Below are positions 1-6,096 of a stretch of 7,864 nucleotides of DNA, one piece after another. How positions within the stretch are numbered: position 1 is the stretch's first letter; every line of letters begins with the position of its first letter. This stretch comes from Gammaproteobacteria bacterium RBG_16_57_12 (GTDB taxonomy: Bacteria > Pseudomonadota > Gammaproteobacteria > RBG-16-57-12), in the NCBI GenBank assembly GCA_001801365.1, contig MGXL01000087.1, positions 4,393-12,256 on the forward strand, written 5' to 3'. A program made the position numbers and the translations under genes. The notes beneath the pieces were generated by a model. The model was not told where the DNA came from, searched no databases, and worked only from the letters and a program-made list of their open reading frames with translations.

Positions 1-1383
1 CTTGAGCCGGTCGAAGAAATCCAGAACCACCTCGTTCATCGGCAGCTCATAGGTCAGCGTGACCTGCCGGCCCGCATAAAGCATGCGCTTCTGCACGCCG
101 CGTTTTTCCACGCACAGGCCGATCACGTTGCCGATGTATTCCTGCGGCACCAGGATATTGGCAGTGATGATCGGCTCGCGCATCTCTTCGATCTGCCCGG
201 CGTCCGGCAGCTTGGCCGGGTTGTCGACATGCAGCGTCTCGCCCTGCCGGGTCAGCACCTCATAGATTACGGTGGGCGCGGTGGTGATCAGGTTAAGGTC
301 ATATTCCCGCTCCAGGCGCTCCTGGATGATTTCCATATGCAACATGCCCAGGAAACCACAGCGAAACCCGAACCCCAGGGCCTGCGAGGTTTCCGGTTCG
401 TAATACAGGGCGGAATCGTTGATTCGCAGCTTGGCCAGCGCCTCGCGCAGATCTTCATAATTTTCGGAATTCACCGGAAACAATCCGGCAAAGACCCGCG
501 GCTTGATCTCCTGAAAGCCCGGCAGGGAGGTCGTGGCCGGCTTGATGGCATCGGTCAGGGTATCGCCCACCGGCGCCCCGTCGATTTCCTTGATACTGGC
601 GATGACGTAACCGACCTCGCCGCAGTTCAGCCTATCGGTCTCCTGGCGCTTGGGGGTGAATATACCAACCTTGTCCACGATATGGTTCAGACCGGTAGAC
701 ATCACCTTGATCTTTTGCCCGCGACGCAGGCAGCCGTTCTTCACCCTGACCAGCGATACCACACCCAGGTAGTTGTCAAACCAGGAATCGATAATCAGGG
801 CCTGTAATGGCTCATCCCGACTACCGCCAGGCGGCGGGATACGCACCAGCAGTTGCTCCAGCAGATCCCCCACGCCGAAGCCGGTCTTGGCGCTGACCTT
901 TATGGCATCCTTGGCCCCGATACCGATGATATCCTCGATTTCCTGGATGACCTGGTCCGGGTCGGCCGAGGGCAGGTCGATCTTGTTCAATACCGGCACC
1001 ACCTCCAGCCCCTGCTCGATGGCGGTATAACAATTGGCGACACTTTGCGCCTCGACACCCTGCGCGGCATCGACCACCAGCAGGGCGCCTTCGCAGGCCG
1101 CCAGTGAACGGGAAACTTCGTAGGAAAAATCCACGTGCCCCGGGGTGTCGATAAAGTTCAGTTGATAGGTGTGACCATCCCGGGCGTGATAATTGAGGGT
1201 GACGCTCTGGGCCTTGATGGTAATCCCGCGCTCGCGCTCCAGATCCATGGAATCCAGCACCTGCGATTCCATTTCGCGCTCGGACAAACCGCCACAGGTC
1301 TGGATAAACCGGTCGGCCAGGGTCGATTTGCCGTGATCGATATGGGCAATGATCGAAAAATTACGTATGTATTTCTGATCCAC
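1..1383 (-). CDS. lepA: Elongation factor 4 (LepA), N-terminal 461 codons, truncated by window edge
   Basis: LepA/EF4 is a ribosome-binding translational GTPase that acts in the cytoplasm on initiation and elongating ribosomes. The minus-strand frame stays open from 1383 to base 1. All five GTPase motifs can be read: G1 AHIDHGKST (residues 13-21), G2 RGITI (52-56), G3 DTPGH (79-83), G4 NKID (133-136) and G5 SAK near residue 165. The later EF4-typical stretches [16 protein letters not shown] and KRGVQKRM follow. E. coli LepA has about 599 residues, so roughly the last 140, including the EF4-specific C-terminal domain, lie beyond the left edge. There is no in-frame ATG before the G1 motif. An in-frame TGA lies just upstream, and only two adjacent GTG codons (1386-1384 and 1383-1381) can serve as start. 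I chose the second, which leaves five residues before the conserved IRNFSIIAH. The gene lies downstream of a terminator, so it is probably transcribed separately from the sigma-E operon. Confidence 0.97.
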   Translation of the reverse strand, partial: MDQKYIRNFSIIAHIDHGKSTLADRFIQTCGGLSEREMESQVLDSMDLERERGITIKAQSVTLNYHARDGHTYQLNFIDTPGHVDFSYEVSRSLAACEGALLVVDAAQGVEAQSVANCYTAIEQGLEVVPVLNKIDLPSADPDQVIQEIEDIIGIGAKDAIKVSAKTGFGVGDLLEQLLVRIPPPGGSRDEPLQALIIDSWFDNYLGVVSLVRVKNGCLRRGQKIKVMSTGLNHIVDKVGIFTPKRQETDRLNCGEVGYVIASIKEIDGAPVGDTLTDAIKPATTSLPGFQEIKPRVFAGLFPVNSENYEDLREALAKLRINDSALYYEPETSQALGFGFRCGFLGMLHMEIIQERLEREYDLNLITTAPTVIYEVLTRQGETLHVDNPAKLPDAGQIEEMREPIITANILVPQEYIGNVIGLCVEKRGVQKRMLYAGRQVTLTYELPMNEVVLDFFDRLK

Positions 1384-1407
1384 CACTTCACATCCGGAAT
1401 ATCACTA

Positions 1408-1413
1408 AGTATA
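1408..1413 (-). promoter_or_regulatory. Candidate -10 box of a lepA promoter (TATACT)
   Basis: TATACT matches the sigma-70 -10 consensus at five of six positions. It lies 21 to 24 nt before the two possible lepA GTG starts, so transcription would begin near 1401 with a leader of only about 15-18 nt. The -35 position at 17-nt spacing (CCAACA) is poor and falls in the loop of the terminator hairpin. The placement fits lepA needing its own promoter after the terminator, but the weak -35 keeps this tentative. Confidence 0.4.
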
Positions 1414-1447
1414 AAAAAATGAGGCGCCGTGTTGGGCGCCTCATTTT
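1413..1447 (-). terminator. Intrinsic terminator of the rpoE-to-glutaredoxin operon
   Basis: A perfect 13-bp inverted repeat (arms 1416-1428 and 1435-1447) encloses a 6-nt loop. The GC-rich core is GAGGCGCC paired with GGCGCCTC. Read on the minus strand, the hairpin runs into seven consecutive T residues (1419-1413), the classical Rho-independent layout. It lies about 100 nt after the glutaredoxin stop codon and about 30 nt before lepA, so it should end most transcription from the sigma-E operon. Read on the plus strand the stem carries only four T residues, and no plus-strand gene lies there for it to serve. Confidence 0.88.
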
Positions 1448-1547
1448 ACCACTCTTCCCGCCGCTTACCGTCGTACCGGCCCGTCCCCGCAGGCGCCCTC
1501 CTCTGGCATTACGACCCCGTCATAACCTATGGTCGCGGCTGATTGTA

Positions 1548-1802
1548 TCATAAGTATCTGACGGCAGCGCCAAAATGACTGAGCAAGGCCTGAGGATCGA
1601 GACGATGGTGGCATATTGCATGCTCGCCAGCCATCAACACCGGCACCTGCTCGCCAAATCGGTCTTCCCACTCACGGTTGTCATGGATATCCACCCATTC
1701 CAGATCAAATCCCAACCGATCCTGATAGGCCAGCAGCGCCTCGCGCATCTCATGGCACAGGCTGCAATAATCGTGGCCATACAGGGTAAGGGTGCGGGCC
1801 AT
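1548..1802 (-). CDS. Glutaredoxin-like thiol-disulfide protein (DUF836 type), 84 aa
   Basis: This is a small, probably cytoplasmic thioredoxin-fold protein of 84 residues with no signal peptide. The N-terminal strand and active site read LTLYGHDYCSLCHEM, with a CxxC pair at C13 and C16. The expected cis-proline motif VPVL is at 53-56, and a C-terminal RLDP (67-70) is typical of the short glutaredoxin-like family (Pfam glutaredoxin-like DUF836). A third cysteine, C64, precedes RLDP. The family is expected to catalyse thiol-disulfide exchange, but its substrate and reductant are not known to me. The ATG shares one base with the mucD stop codon (TGATG), which suggests translational coupling, and AGGATG inside the end of mucD gives a ribosome binding site. 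It is the last gene before the terminator, so it should be expressed with mucD under sigma-E control. The fold is near certain; the cellular role is not. Confidence 0.9.
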   Translation of the reverse strand: MARTLTLYGHDYCSLCHEMREALLAYQDRLGFDLEWVDIHDNREWEDRFGEQVPVLMAGEHAICHHRLDPQALLSHFGAAVRYL

Positions 1803-3241
1803 CAGGGCATCCTGAGCACCATGAAGGTCGGGGCGCCCTGACGCTGGACCAGCAGGCGCACCGTTGTCCCGCCCGGCAAGTCCTTGACCATCTTGCCGAA
1901 GGACTCCGCGTCCTTGATCTCGGTATTATTCAGCATCAGGATGACATCGCCACGCTGTAAACCCGCCTGGCTGGCCGGGCCCTTGCTTACCTGCGTCACC
2001 AGGACACCGTTCTTGTCGACCTCCAGGCGTTTGCGCAGTTCGTCCGTCAGATCCTCGACCACCAGACCCAGGCGATCGCCGGTCACCTTGTCACTTTTGG
2101 CGGATGAGAGTTTCAGGACTTCATCCTCCGGCAACTCGCCGATCTTGACCAGCAAGGTCTGCGCCTTGCCGTTGCGGATGACCGTCACCTTGACCTTGGC
2201 GCCGGCCTTTACCATGCCGACCATGGGCGGCAGGCTGGCCGAGGTGCTTACCGGCTTGCCGTCGAAGGCGGTGATGACATCACCCACCTTGAACCCGGCC
2301 TTTTCCGCGGGACTATCCGGCAATACCCGCGATACCAGAGCGCCTTCCGGTTTATCCATCTTGAACGATTCGGCCAGCTCGCGGGTAACGTCCTGGATCA
2401 ACACACCCAGCCAGCCGCGCGACACATGACCGCTGGTCTTCAACTGATCCGCCACATCCATGGCGACATCAATGGGGATGGCAAATGACAGGCCCATGAA
2501 TCCGCCGGTACGGCTGAATATTTGCGAATTGATACCGACCACATTGCCGTCCAGATCAAACAGCGGTCCCCCAGAATTGCCGGGATTGATCGCCACATCG
2601 GTCTGAATAAAGGGTACATAATTCTCACGGGGCAGGCTGCGCCCGATGGCACTGACGATCCCTGCCGTTACGCTGTGATCAAAACCAAAGGGTGAGCCGA
2701 TCGCCAATACCCATTCACCGACCTGCAAGATCTTGTCGCGCGCCATCCTCACCACCGGCAGATTGTCGGTGTCGATCTTGAGCAGCGCGATATCACTTTT
2801 CTTATCACTCCCGACGACTTTGGCCACCAGCTCGCGGCGATCGCTCAGGCGGACAATAATTTCATCCGCCTCAGCCACGACATGATAATTGGTCAATACA
2901 TATCCGTCCTTGGATATGATAAAACCGGAGCCGAGCGATCTGGCCTGCAATTCATCAGGCAACCCGCCATCCCCGCCACCAAATTCATCGCCGAAGAAAT
3001 GCCGGAACAAATCGCCGAGCGGCCCTTCCGGGACATCCGGCGGCATATTCAATGGAGGACGGTTAATACGGGGATGTTGCATCGTCTGGGTAGTGGCGAT
3101 ATTCACCACGGCCGGACTGAACTCCTGTACCAGGCCGGTAAAATCAGGCAAGCCTTCTCTGGCGGAAGCCAGGGCCACCGTGCTGTAACACAAAGCCAAC
3201 AGCAATATTCCATGCATCCAGCCCATCATTTTATTGTGCAT
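1802..3241 (-). CDS. mucD: Periplasmic serine protease/chaperone MucD (DegP/HtrA family), 479 aa
   Basis: MucD degrades and holds misfolded envelope proteins in the periplasm and restrains sigma-E activation. A signal peptide is visible: basic and polar start, hydrophobic core GILLLALCY, likely cleavage after VALA near residue 25. The trypsin-like domain has the full triad: H120 in LTNYHVV, D150 in SDIALLKI and S223 in GNSGGPL. Two PDZ domains follow at roughly 277-368 and 390-475. Two PDZ domains point to the DegP/DegQ/MucD group rather than DegS, and 479 residues is close to P. aeruginosa MucD (about 474). A Gly-rich stretch (about 88-93) lies in the loop before the protease core. The reading frame stays open up to 3415, but that extension overlaps rseC and does not look like a signal peptide. 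The start at 3241 has AAAGGTGA just upstream (3251-3244). A start at 3259 lacks a ribosome binding site. A sigma-E-type promoter lies immediately upstream. Confidence 0.96.
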   Translation of the reverse strand: MHNKMMGWMHGILLLALCYSTVALASAREGLPDFTGLVQEFSPAVVNIATTQTMQHPRINRPPLNMPPDVPEGPLGDLFRHFFGDEFGGGDGGLPDELQARSLGSGFIISKDGYVLTNYHVVAEADEIIVRLSDRRELVAKVVGSDKKSDIALLKIDTDNLPVVRMARDKILQVGEWVLAIGSPFGFDHSVTAGIVSAIGRSLPRENYVPFIQTDVAINPGNSGGPLFDLDGNVVGINSQIFSRTGGFMGLSFAIPIDVAMDVADQLKTSGHVSRGWLGVLIQDVTRELAESFKMDKPEGALVSRVLPDSPAEKAGFKVGDVITAFDGKPVSTSASLPPMVGMVKAGAKVKVTVIRNGKAQTLLVKIGELPEDEVLKLSSAKSDKVTGDRLGLVVEDLTDELRKRLEVDKNGVLVTQVSKGPASQAGLQRGDVILMLNNTEIKDAESFGKMVKDLPGGTTVRLLVQRQGAPTFMVLRMP

Positions 3242-3281
3242 ATTCACCTTTCCAATCATCGCTTGTGTAAAAAATTTCAGA

Positions 3282-3309
3282 TTAGATGCCGGACCAGCGG
3301 ACGAGTTCC
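3282..3309 (-). promoter_or_regulatory. Internal sigma-E-type promoter for mucD and the glutaredoxin gene
   Basis: Reading the minus strand, the -35 is GGAACTC (3309-3303), then 16 nt (3302-3287), then the -10 TCTAA (3286-3282). This matches the sigma-E/AlgU pattern GGAACTT-N16-TCTRA closely and has exactly the same spacing as the promoter upstream of rpoE. The -10 includes the rseC TAA stop codon. Transcription would start near 3276, giving a leader of about 34 nt to the mucD ATG. I recall an independent mucD promoter located in mucC being reported in P. aeruginosa, which fits. No experimental support is available here. Confidence 0.6.
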
Positions 3310-3755
3310 TGCATCTGTTTGCGCAGGATGACCGCCTGATAACGCTCGTCTTGCCCAATCCTGACCGTAATGTGCCGCAACCACAGATACCCAAGCAGTA
3401 ATCCTGCCAGGCCACTGATGGTTACAGTGAGTTCAGAGTCCGTCTGCCGCGCGGCGGCGAATTGTTCGCCCAGCATTGCGGCCGCCAGCATCGCCAGCAG
3501 GGGCACCATATAGACCATCAGCGAACCACGCACCAGGGCCTGTTCCTGTATGCCGATAACTACTTCATCACCTACCTGGGCGGCGGCATGATTGATCACT
3601 TTAAGCCGATTGCGTTTTTGCCCCAGGACTTTCTGCAAAACAGAAGTGCCGCATCCCGTATTGGCGGCACAGTTGCCGCAGGTGGTCTTACGCCGGGTCT
3701 CCACCCAGGCATATTCGCCATCAACAGCGACTACCTGCGCGGTTTCTTCAATCAT
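3282..3755 (-). CDS. rseC: RseC/MucC, inner-membrane sigma-E operon protein, 157 aa
   Basis: RseC/MucC is an inner-membrane protein with a modest positive effect on sigma-E activity in some species. It is also related to the N-terminal part of an Rnf/Rsx electron-transport protein and has been tied to SoxR reduction in E. coli. The N-terminal domain carries the family cysteine motif CGNCAANTGCG (C26, C29, C35; C-x2-C-x5-C), the same spacing as in E. coli RseC. Two membrane segments follow, about 78-101 (LMVYMVPLLAMLAAAML) and 109-129 (SGLAGLLLGYLWL). The length is close to the 159 residues of E. coli RseC. The ATG overlaps the end of rseB by 8 bp, and a strong GGGAGG lies 6-7 nt upstream, so the start is secure. 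The three cysteines suggest a redox or metal site, although the biochemical role is not established. Confidence 0.95.
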   Translation of the reverse strand: MIEETAQVVAVDGEYAWVETRRKTTCGNCAANTGCGTSVLQKVLGQKRNRLKVINHAAAQVGDEVVIGIQEQALVRGSLMVYMVPLLAMLAAAMLGEQFAAARQTDSELTVTISGLAGLLLGYLWLRHITVRIGQDERYQAVILRKQMQELVRWSGI

Positions 3756-4737
3756 GGTCAGCCTCCCAAGGCGACGAGACGGAGTTTGCCATCAGCTCGG
3801 TGGTAATCACCGGCACATCACCGATCACTATCACCTGATGGCCTTCGGTCACCACGGCGGTGGCATTCACCACTCCCATATTCGTGGGTCCCTCGCGCTG
3901 TTCCATCTTGGGCTTGAGCTTTTCGATAAATACCGAGACAGACGCCAGGCCGTCGGTGTATAGCATATGATCGACAAGGTCGCCGAGATGTCTGGACTGT
4001 TGCCTCTCATAAGAGGCCAATTGGAAACCCTCGGGTAACTTTCTGACCCGCCAGCGCTGATGCCCGGCAACCGGCTGCTGCTCGCCTTCGCCCTGACGGT
4101 ACCATTTGAATTTGTGTGCATCAATCTTCGATTGCAACAGGCTGTCCGGCACGGTATCGACATATTTGATATCCGTGAACATGAATTGTTCTATGACGGC
4201 ACCCTGCTCATCCAGCAAGGCGGATTTGAGCAACATGCCGTTGGCGGCATCAACCCAAAGTTGGTAACCATAGCGATATTGATCCCTGGGTTGTATGGAT
4301 AGCAGTGTTGCCTTCTGACCCGCAATACGCTCCTGTCCGGCGAGTGTAATATAGTAAGAGCCTTCAAATGCAGCTACATCTTCGCCGGAAAAAAACGGCG
4401 ATGAAGGACGGGACGAGTGCTTCTCCACAATTACCGAGGCCTCTTCCGGGAGTATGCAGGTGGAAATATCGTTATGTCTGATAATCTCGCGAGCGCTGCC
4501 ATTGAGATGAATCAGGCGTTCGCGTTCGCCCCGCTGATCGGCAGCGTGCGCCACGCTCATGGTATCCAGTTGACTGCCGTTGATGTAAACGAAGGTGCCG
4601 TGATAGTTCAATTGCCTATGGGCCTTTGCCATACTGCCGAGCAGTTGTATTGCCTGGTTTTGATTTTCAGTAGCGGCCCATGCTCCTGTGGCCAGCATCA
4701 GACTCAACATAATAACGGTGGTTCTGGAGAGATTCAT
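3748..4737 (-). CDS. rseB: RseB/MucB, periplasmic regulator of sigma-E, 329 aa
   Basis: RseB binds the periplasmic part of RseA and shields it from the initiating protease. It also senses lipopolysaccharide or mislocalised lipoprotein signals through a LolA-like domain. A signal peptide is evident (residues 1-21: hydrophobic VIMLSLML, then ATGAWA, likely cleavage near 21-22). Family landmarks are YHGTFVY (45-51), RYGYQLWVD (155-163), LPEGF (234-238) and YTDGLASVSVFIE (260-272). They mark an N-terminal lipoprotein-carrier-like domain (about 24-205) and a smaller C-terminal domain (about 215-320) that contacts RseA. The length is slightly above the 318 residues of E. coli RseB. The ATG directly follows the rseA TAA with no gap, and AAGG lies about 7 nt upstream, so the two are probably translated in a coupled way. 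The stop lies inside the start of rseC. Confidence 0.96.
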   Translation of the reverse strand: MNLSRTTVIMLSLMLATGAWAATENQNQAIQLLGSMAKAHRQLNYHGTFVYINGSQLDTMSVAHAADQRGERERLIHLNGSAREIIRHNDISTCILPEEASVIVEKHSSRPSSPFFSGEDVAAFEGSYYITLAGQERIAGQKATLLSIQPRDQYRYGYQLWVDAANGMLLKSALLDEQGAVIEQFMFTDIKYVDTVPDSLLQSKIDAHKFKWYRQGEGEQQPVAGHQRWRVRKLPEGFQLASYERQQSRHLGDLVDHMLYTDGLASVSVFIEKLKPKMEQREGPTNMGVVNATAVVTEGHQVIVIGDVPVITTELMANSVSSPWEADHD

Positions 4738-5328
4738 TTACCTGCCTTGCTGATAACTGACTATACGCGCTGAGGGCAGCACTCCATACATGCCGGCACC
4801 CTGGGCAGAGACATTATGATTGATGAGATATCGATTCAGATAGGGATCCCTGCCCGCTTGCTGGCCGCTGCCGGAAACCGGAACCGCCAGTGAAACAATC
4901 CTTGGCTGTTGGGAGGACGCTGCCGCCACCAGCATCGGAAGGGGCTCATTGCCGGCCAGTTGCGGAGAGAGGGTGGTATCGGTCTGCACCAGACGCAGAC
5001 CGCCCAGCACACCAAGCATGGCAACAGATGCGGCAACGGCAAAACCGGCAGCCTTTTTCCAATGATTATTCGTCGATGGCGACGTACGGGGAGCAAATAT
5101 GATGGGTTCGAGTTCCAGAGCCAGGCTAACGCGGGCGGCGAAATTTTTATCAATTGAAGGAGGGATGTTGCTGCGAATGACATCGCTGATAAGGTGATAC
5201 CGCTGCCAGCGGGAACATAATCCAGGGTCTTTGTTCAGACGCCCTATCAGATGTTCTCTCGCCTGCTCATCCAGCTCACCGTCCATAAATTCGGAAAGCT
5301 GTTGTTTGATTTGATCCTGTGAGCTCAT
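4738..5328 (-). CDS. rseA: RseA/MucA, membrane anti-sigma-E factor, 196 aa
   Basis: RseA spans the inner membrane and holds RpoE inactive until stress-triggered proteolysis releases it. The cytoplasmic N-terminal domain (about 1-75) opens with the typical QLSEFMDGELDEQ and contains RWQRYHLISDVIR, which belongs to the sigma-binding region. One transmembrane segment lies at about 92-114 (AAGFAVAASVAMLGVLGGL). The periplasmic part ends in DPYLNRYLINHN and GVLPSARIVSY, a conserved tail of this family in gammaproteobacteria that probably contacts RseB. At 196 residues it is closer to P. aeruginosa MucA (194) than to E. coli RseA (216). I chose the ATG at 5328 because AGGAG lies at good distance. 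An in-frame GTG at 5352 overlapping the rpoE stop would add eight residues but has a weaker site. The proteases that cut RseA (DegS/AlgW, RseP/MucP) are not encoded in this window. Confidence 0.95.
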   Translation of the reverse strand: MSSQDQIKQQLSEFMDGELDEQAREHLIGRLNKDPGLCSRWQRYHLISDVIRSNIPPSIDKNFAARVSLALELEPIIFAPRTSPSTNNHWKKAAGFAVAASVAMLGVLGGLRLVQTDTTLSPQLAGNEPLPMLVAAASSQQPRIVSLAVPVSGSGQQAGRDPYLNRYLINHNVSAQGAGMYGVLPSARIVSYQQGR

Positions 5329-5336
5329 AGCCGCCA

Positions 5337-5341
5337 CTCCT
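5337..5341 (-). promoter_or_regulatory. Ribosome binding site that fixes the rseA start
   Basis: AGGAG on the minus strand lies eight bases before the ATG at 5328. It sits in the 20-nt gap between the rpoE stop and rseA. It favours this ATG over the in-frame GTG at 5352, which overlaps the rpoE TGA. Confidence 0.7.
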
Positions 5342-5348
5342 GTAATGT

Positions 5349-5927
5349 TCACTCGCCCAGCAACTGCCGCAACCTTTCAGCAATCGCCTCTCTGGCCCGG
5401 AAAATCCGCGACCGGACCGTGCCGACCGGGCAATCCATGGCCTGGGCAATCTCTTCATAACTCAGGCCATCCATTTCCCGCAGGGTGATTGCGGTACGCA
5501 GATCGTCCGGCAATTGTTCGATGGCCTCGAAAACCGTACGTTCCACTTCATCCTTGATCAACATCTCTTCCGGGGTGGCAACGTCCTGCAAGCCCATATC
5601 CGTCTCGGTCAGCGTGGATCCTTCCGCATCGATATCGATTTCCATGACCCTGCGTCCATGGGCCACCAGATAATTCTTGGCCGTATTGATCGCGATGCGA
5701 TACATCCAGGTATAGAACGCACTGTCGCCCCGAAAATTGGGCAAGGCGCGATAGGCCTTGATAAAGGCATCCTGGGATACGTCCAGTACCTCGCTCGGAT
5801 CAGCGATATAGCGCGAAATCAACTTGGCTATCTTGTGCTGGTATTTCAGCACCAGCAGATCATATGCCTTCTTGTCGCCCTTTTGTACCCGCGCTACCAG
5901 TTCCTGGTCAGTGCTCTGTTCGCCCAT
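5349..5927 (-). CDS. rpoE: RNA polymerase sigma-E factor RpoE/AlgU, 192 aa
   Basis: RpoE is the ECF sigma factor that directs RNA polymerase to envelope-stress promoters. Sigma region 2 lies at about 20-90 and includes DVSQDAFIKAYRALPNFRG (49-67) and FYTWMYRIAINTAKNYL (71-87), nearly identical to E. coli RpoE. Sigma region 4 lies at about 130-187, with LPDDLRTAITLRE, then the recognition helix-turn-helix GLSYEEIAQAM and CPVGTVRSRIFRARE. The 192 residues match the 191 of E. coli RpoE. I chose the ATG at 5927, preceded by a GGTGG-type ribosome binding site at -12 to -8. The frame also has a TTG ten codons upstream, but that would add an Arg-rich stretch not seen in the family. Its own promoter carries sigma-E elements, which indicates positive autoregulation. 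The anti-sigma gene follows after 20 nt. Confidence 0.97.
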   Translation of the reverse strand: MGEQSTDQELVARVQKGDKKAYDLLVLKYQHKIAKLISRYIADPSEVLDVSQDAFIKAYRALPNFRGDSAFYTWMYRIAINTAKNYLVAHGRRVMEIDIDAEGSTLTETDMGLQDVATPEEMLIKDEVERTVFEAIEQLPDDLRTAITLREMDGLSYEEIAQAMDCPVGTVRSRIFRAREAIAERLRQLLGE

Positions 5928-5975
5928 GCGGGCCCCACCCCTTCTCTCCCGTGGCAAATCCCTTGCCTTTTTACA

Positions 5976-6003
5976 CTAGACAGTCGGATACTGAATAAGT
6001 TCG
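5976..6003 (-). promoter_or_regulatory. Sigma-E autoregulatory promoter of the rpoE operon
   Basis: Reading the minus strand, the -35 is CGAACTT (6003-5997), then a 16-nt spacer (5996-5981), then the -10 TCTAG (5980-5976). The known sigma-E/AlgU pattern is GGAACTT-N16/17-TCTRA, so the only departures are the first base of the -35 and the last of the -10. Transcription would start near 5970, giving a leader of roughly 42 nt to the rpoE ATG. This supports the positive feedback that is typical for this operon. Confidence 0.78.
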
Positions 6004-6029
6004 TACGAGGTATCCGGTAATTGGCAATT

Positions 6030-6060
6030 CTGATAGCGCGACAACACGATCCCTAATACT
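6030..6060 (+). promoter_or_regulatory. Weak candidate promoter for nadB
   Basis: The only sigma-70-like combination upstream of nadB that I see pairs CTGATA (6030-6035, four of six -35 matches) with the AT-rich TAATACT (6054-6060), which contains AATACT with four of six -10 matches. Spacing is 18-19 nt. The start would be near 6066, about 30 nt before the ATG. It overlaps no strong operator, and other positions in this region cannot be excluded. Confidence 0.25.
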
Positions 6061-6096
6061 AAACGGACCCTGCGCGGCCCTGCAAGCATTAATAAA

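Larger units (their letters stand above)
5928..6096. other. Divergent rpoE/nadB intergenic region
   Basis: These 169 bp separate two divergent genes and must hold the control sites of both. Besides the sigma-E promoter and the tentative nadB promoter listed separately, there is a 7-bp inverted repeat, CGGATAC (5985-5991) and GTATCCG (6010-6016). It surrounds the rpoE -35. There is also an 8-bp palindrome TCGTACGA (6001-6008) and a short repeat AATTG-G-CAATT (6019-6029). No open reading frame of note or RNA gene is visible. Whether any repeat is a regulator site is unknown. Confidence 0.6.

Noticed and set aside
229..807. Plus-strand open frame of 192 codons
   Set aside because: It is antisense to lepA, whose GTPase and EF4 motifs are unambiguous in the minus frame; no independent family features.
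1451..1547. Possible small gene in the gap between the glutaredoxin gene and the terminator
   Set aside because: Only a 14-codon frame beginning with ATG is present, without a convincing ribosome binding site. The stretch looks like a plain 3' untranslated region.
2882..3331. Plus-strand open frame of 149 codons over the mucD start and rseC end
   Set aside because: Antisense to two well-supported genes and the proposed promoter; its protein has no recognisable features.
3242..3415. N-terminal extension of mucD up to 3415
   Set aside because: It overlaps rseC, is Cys/Arg-rich and would bury the signal peptide; the start at 3241 has a ribosome binding site and puts the signal peptide at the N-terminus.
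6056..6085. Distal sigma-70-like promoter for rpoE on the minus strand (TTGCAG, 18 nt, TAGTAT)
   Set aside because: Only three of six and four of six matches to consensus, so it is no better than chance in this region, although a second vegetative promoter for rpoE would be biologically reasonable.
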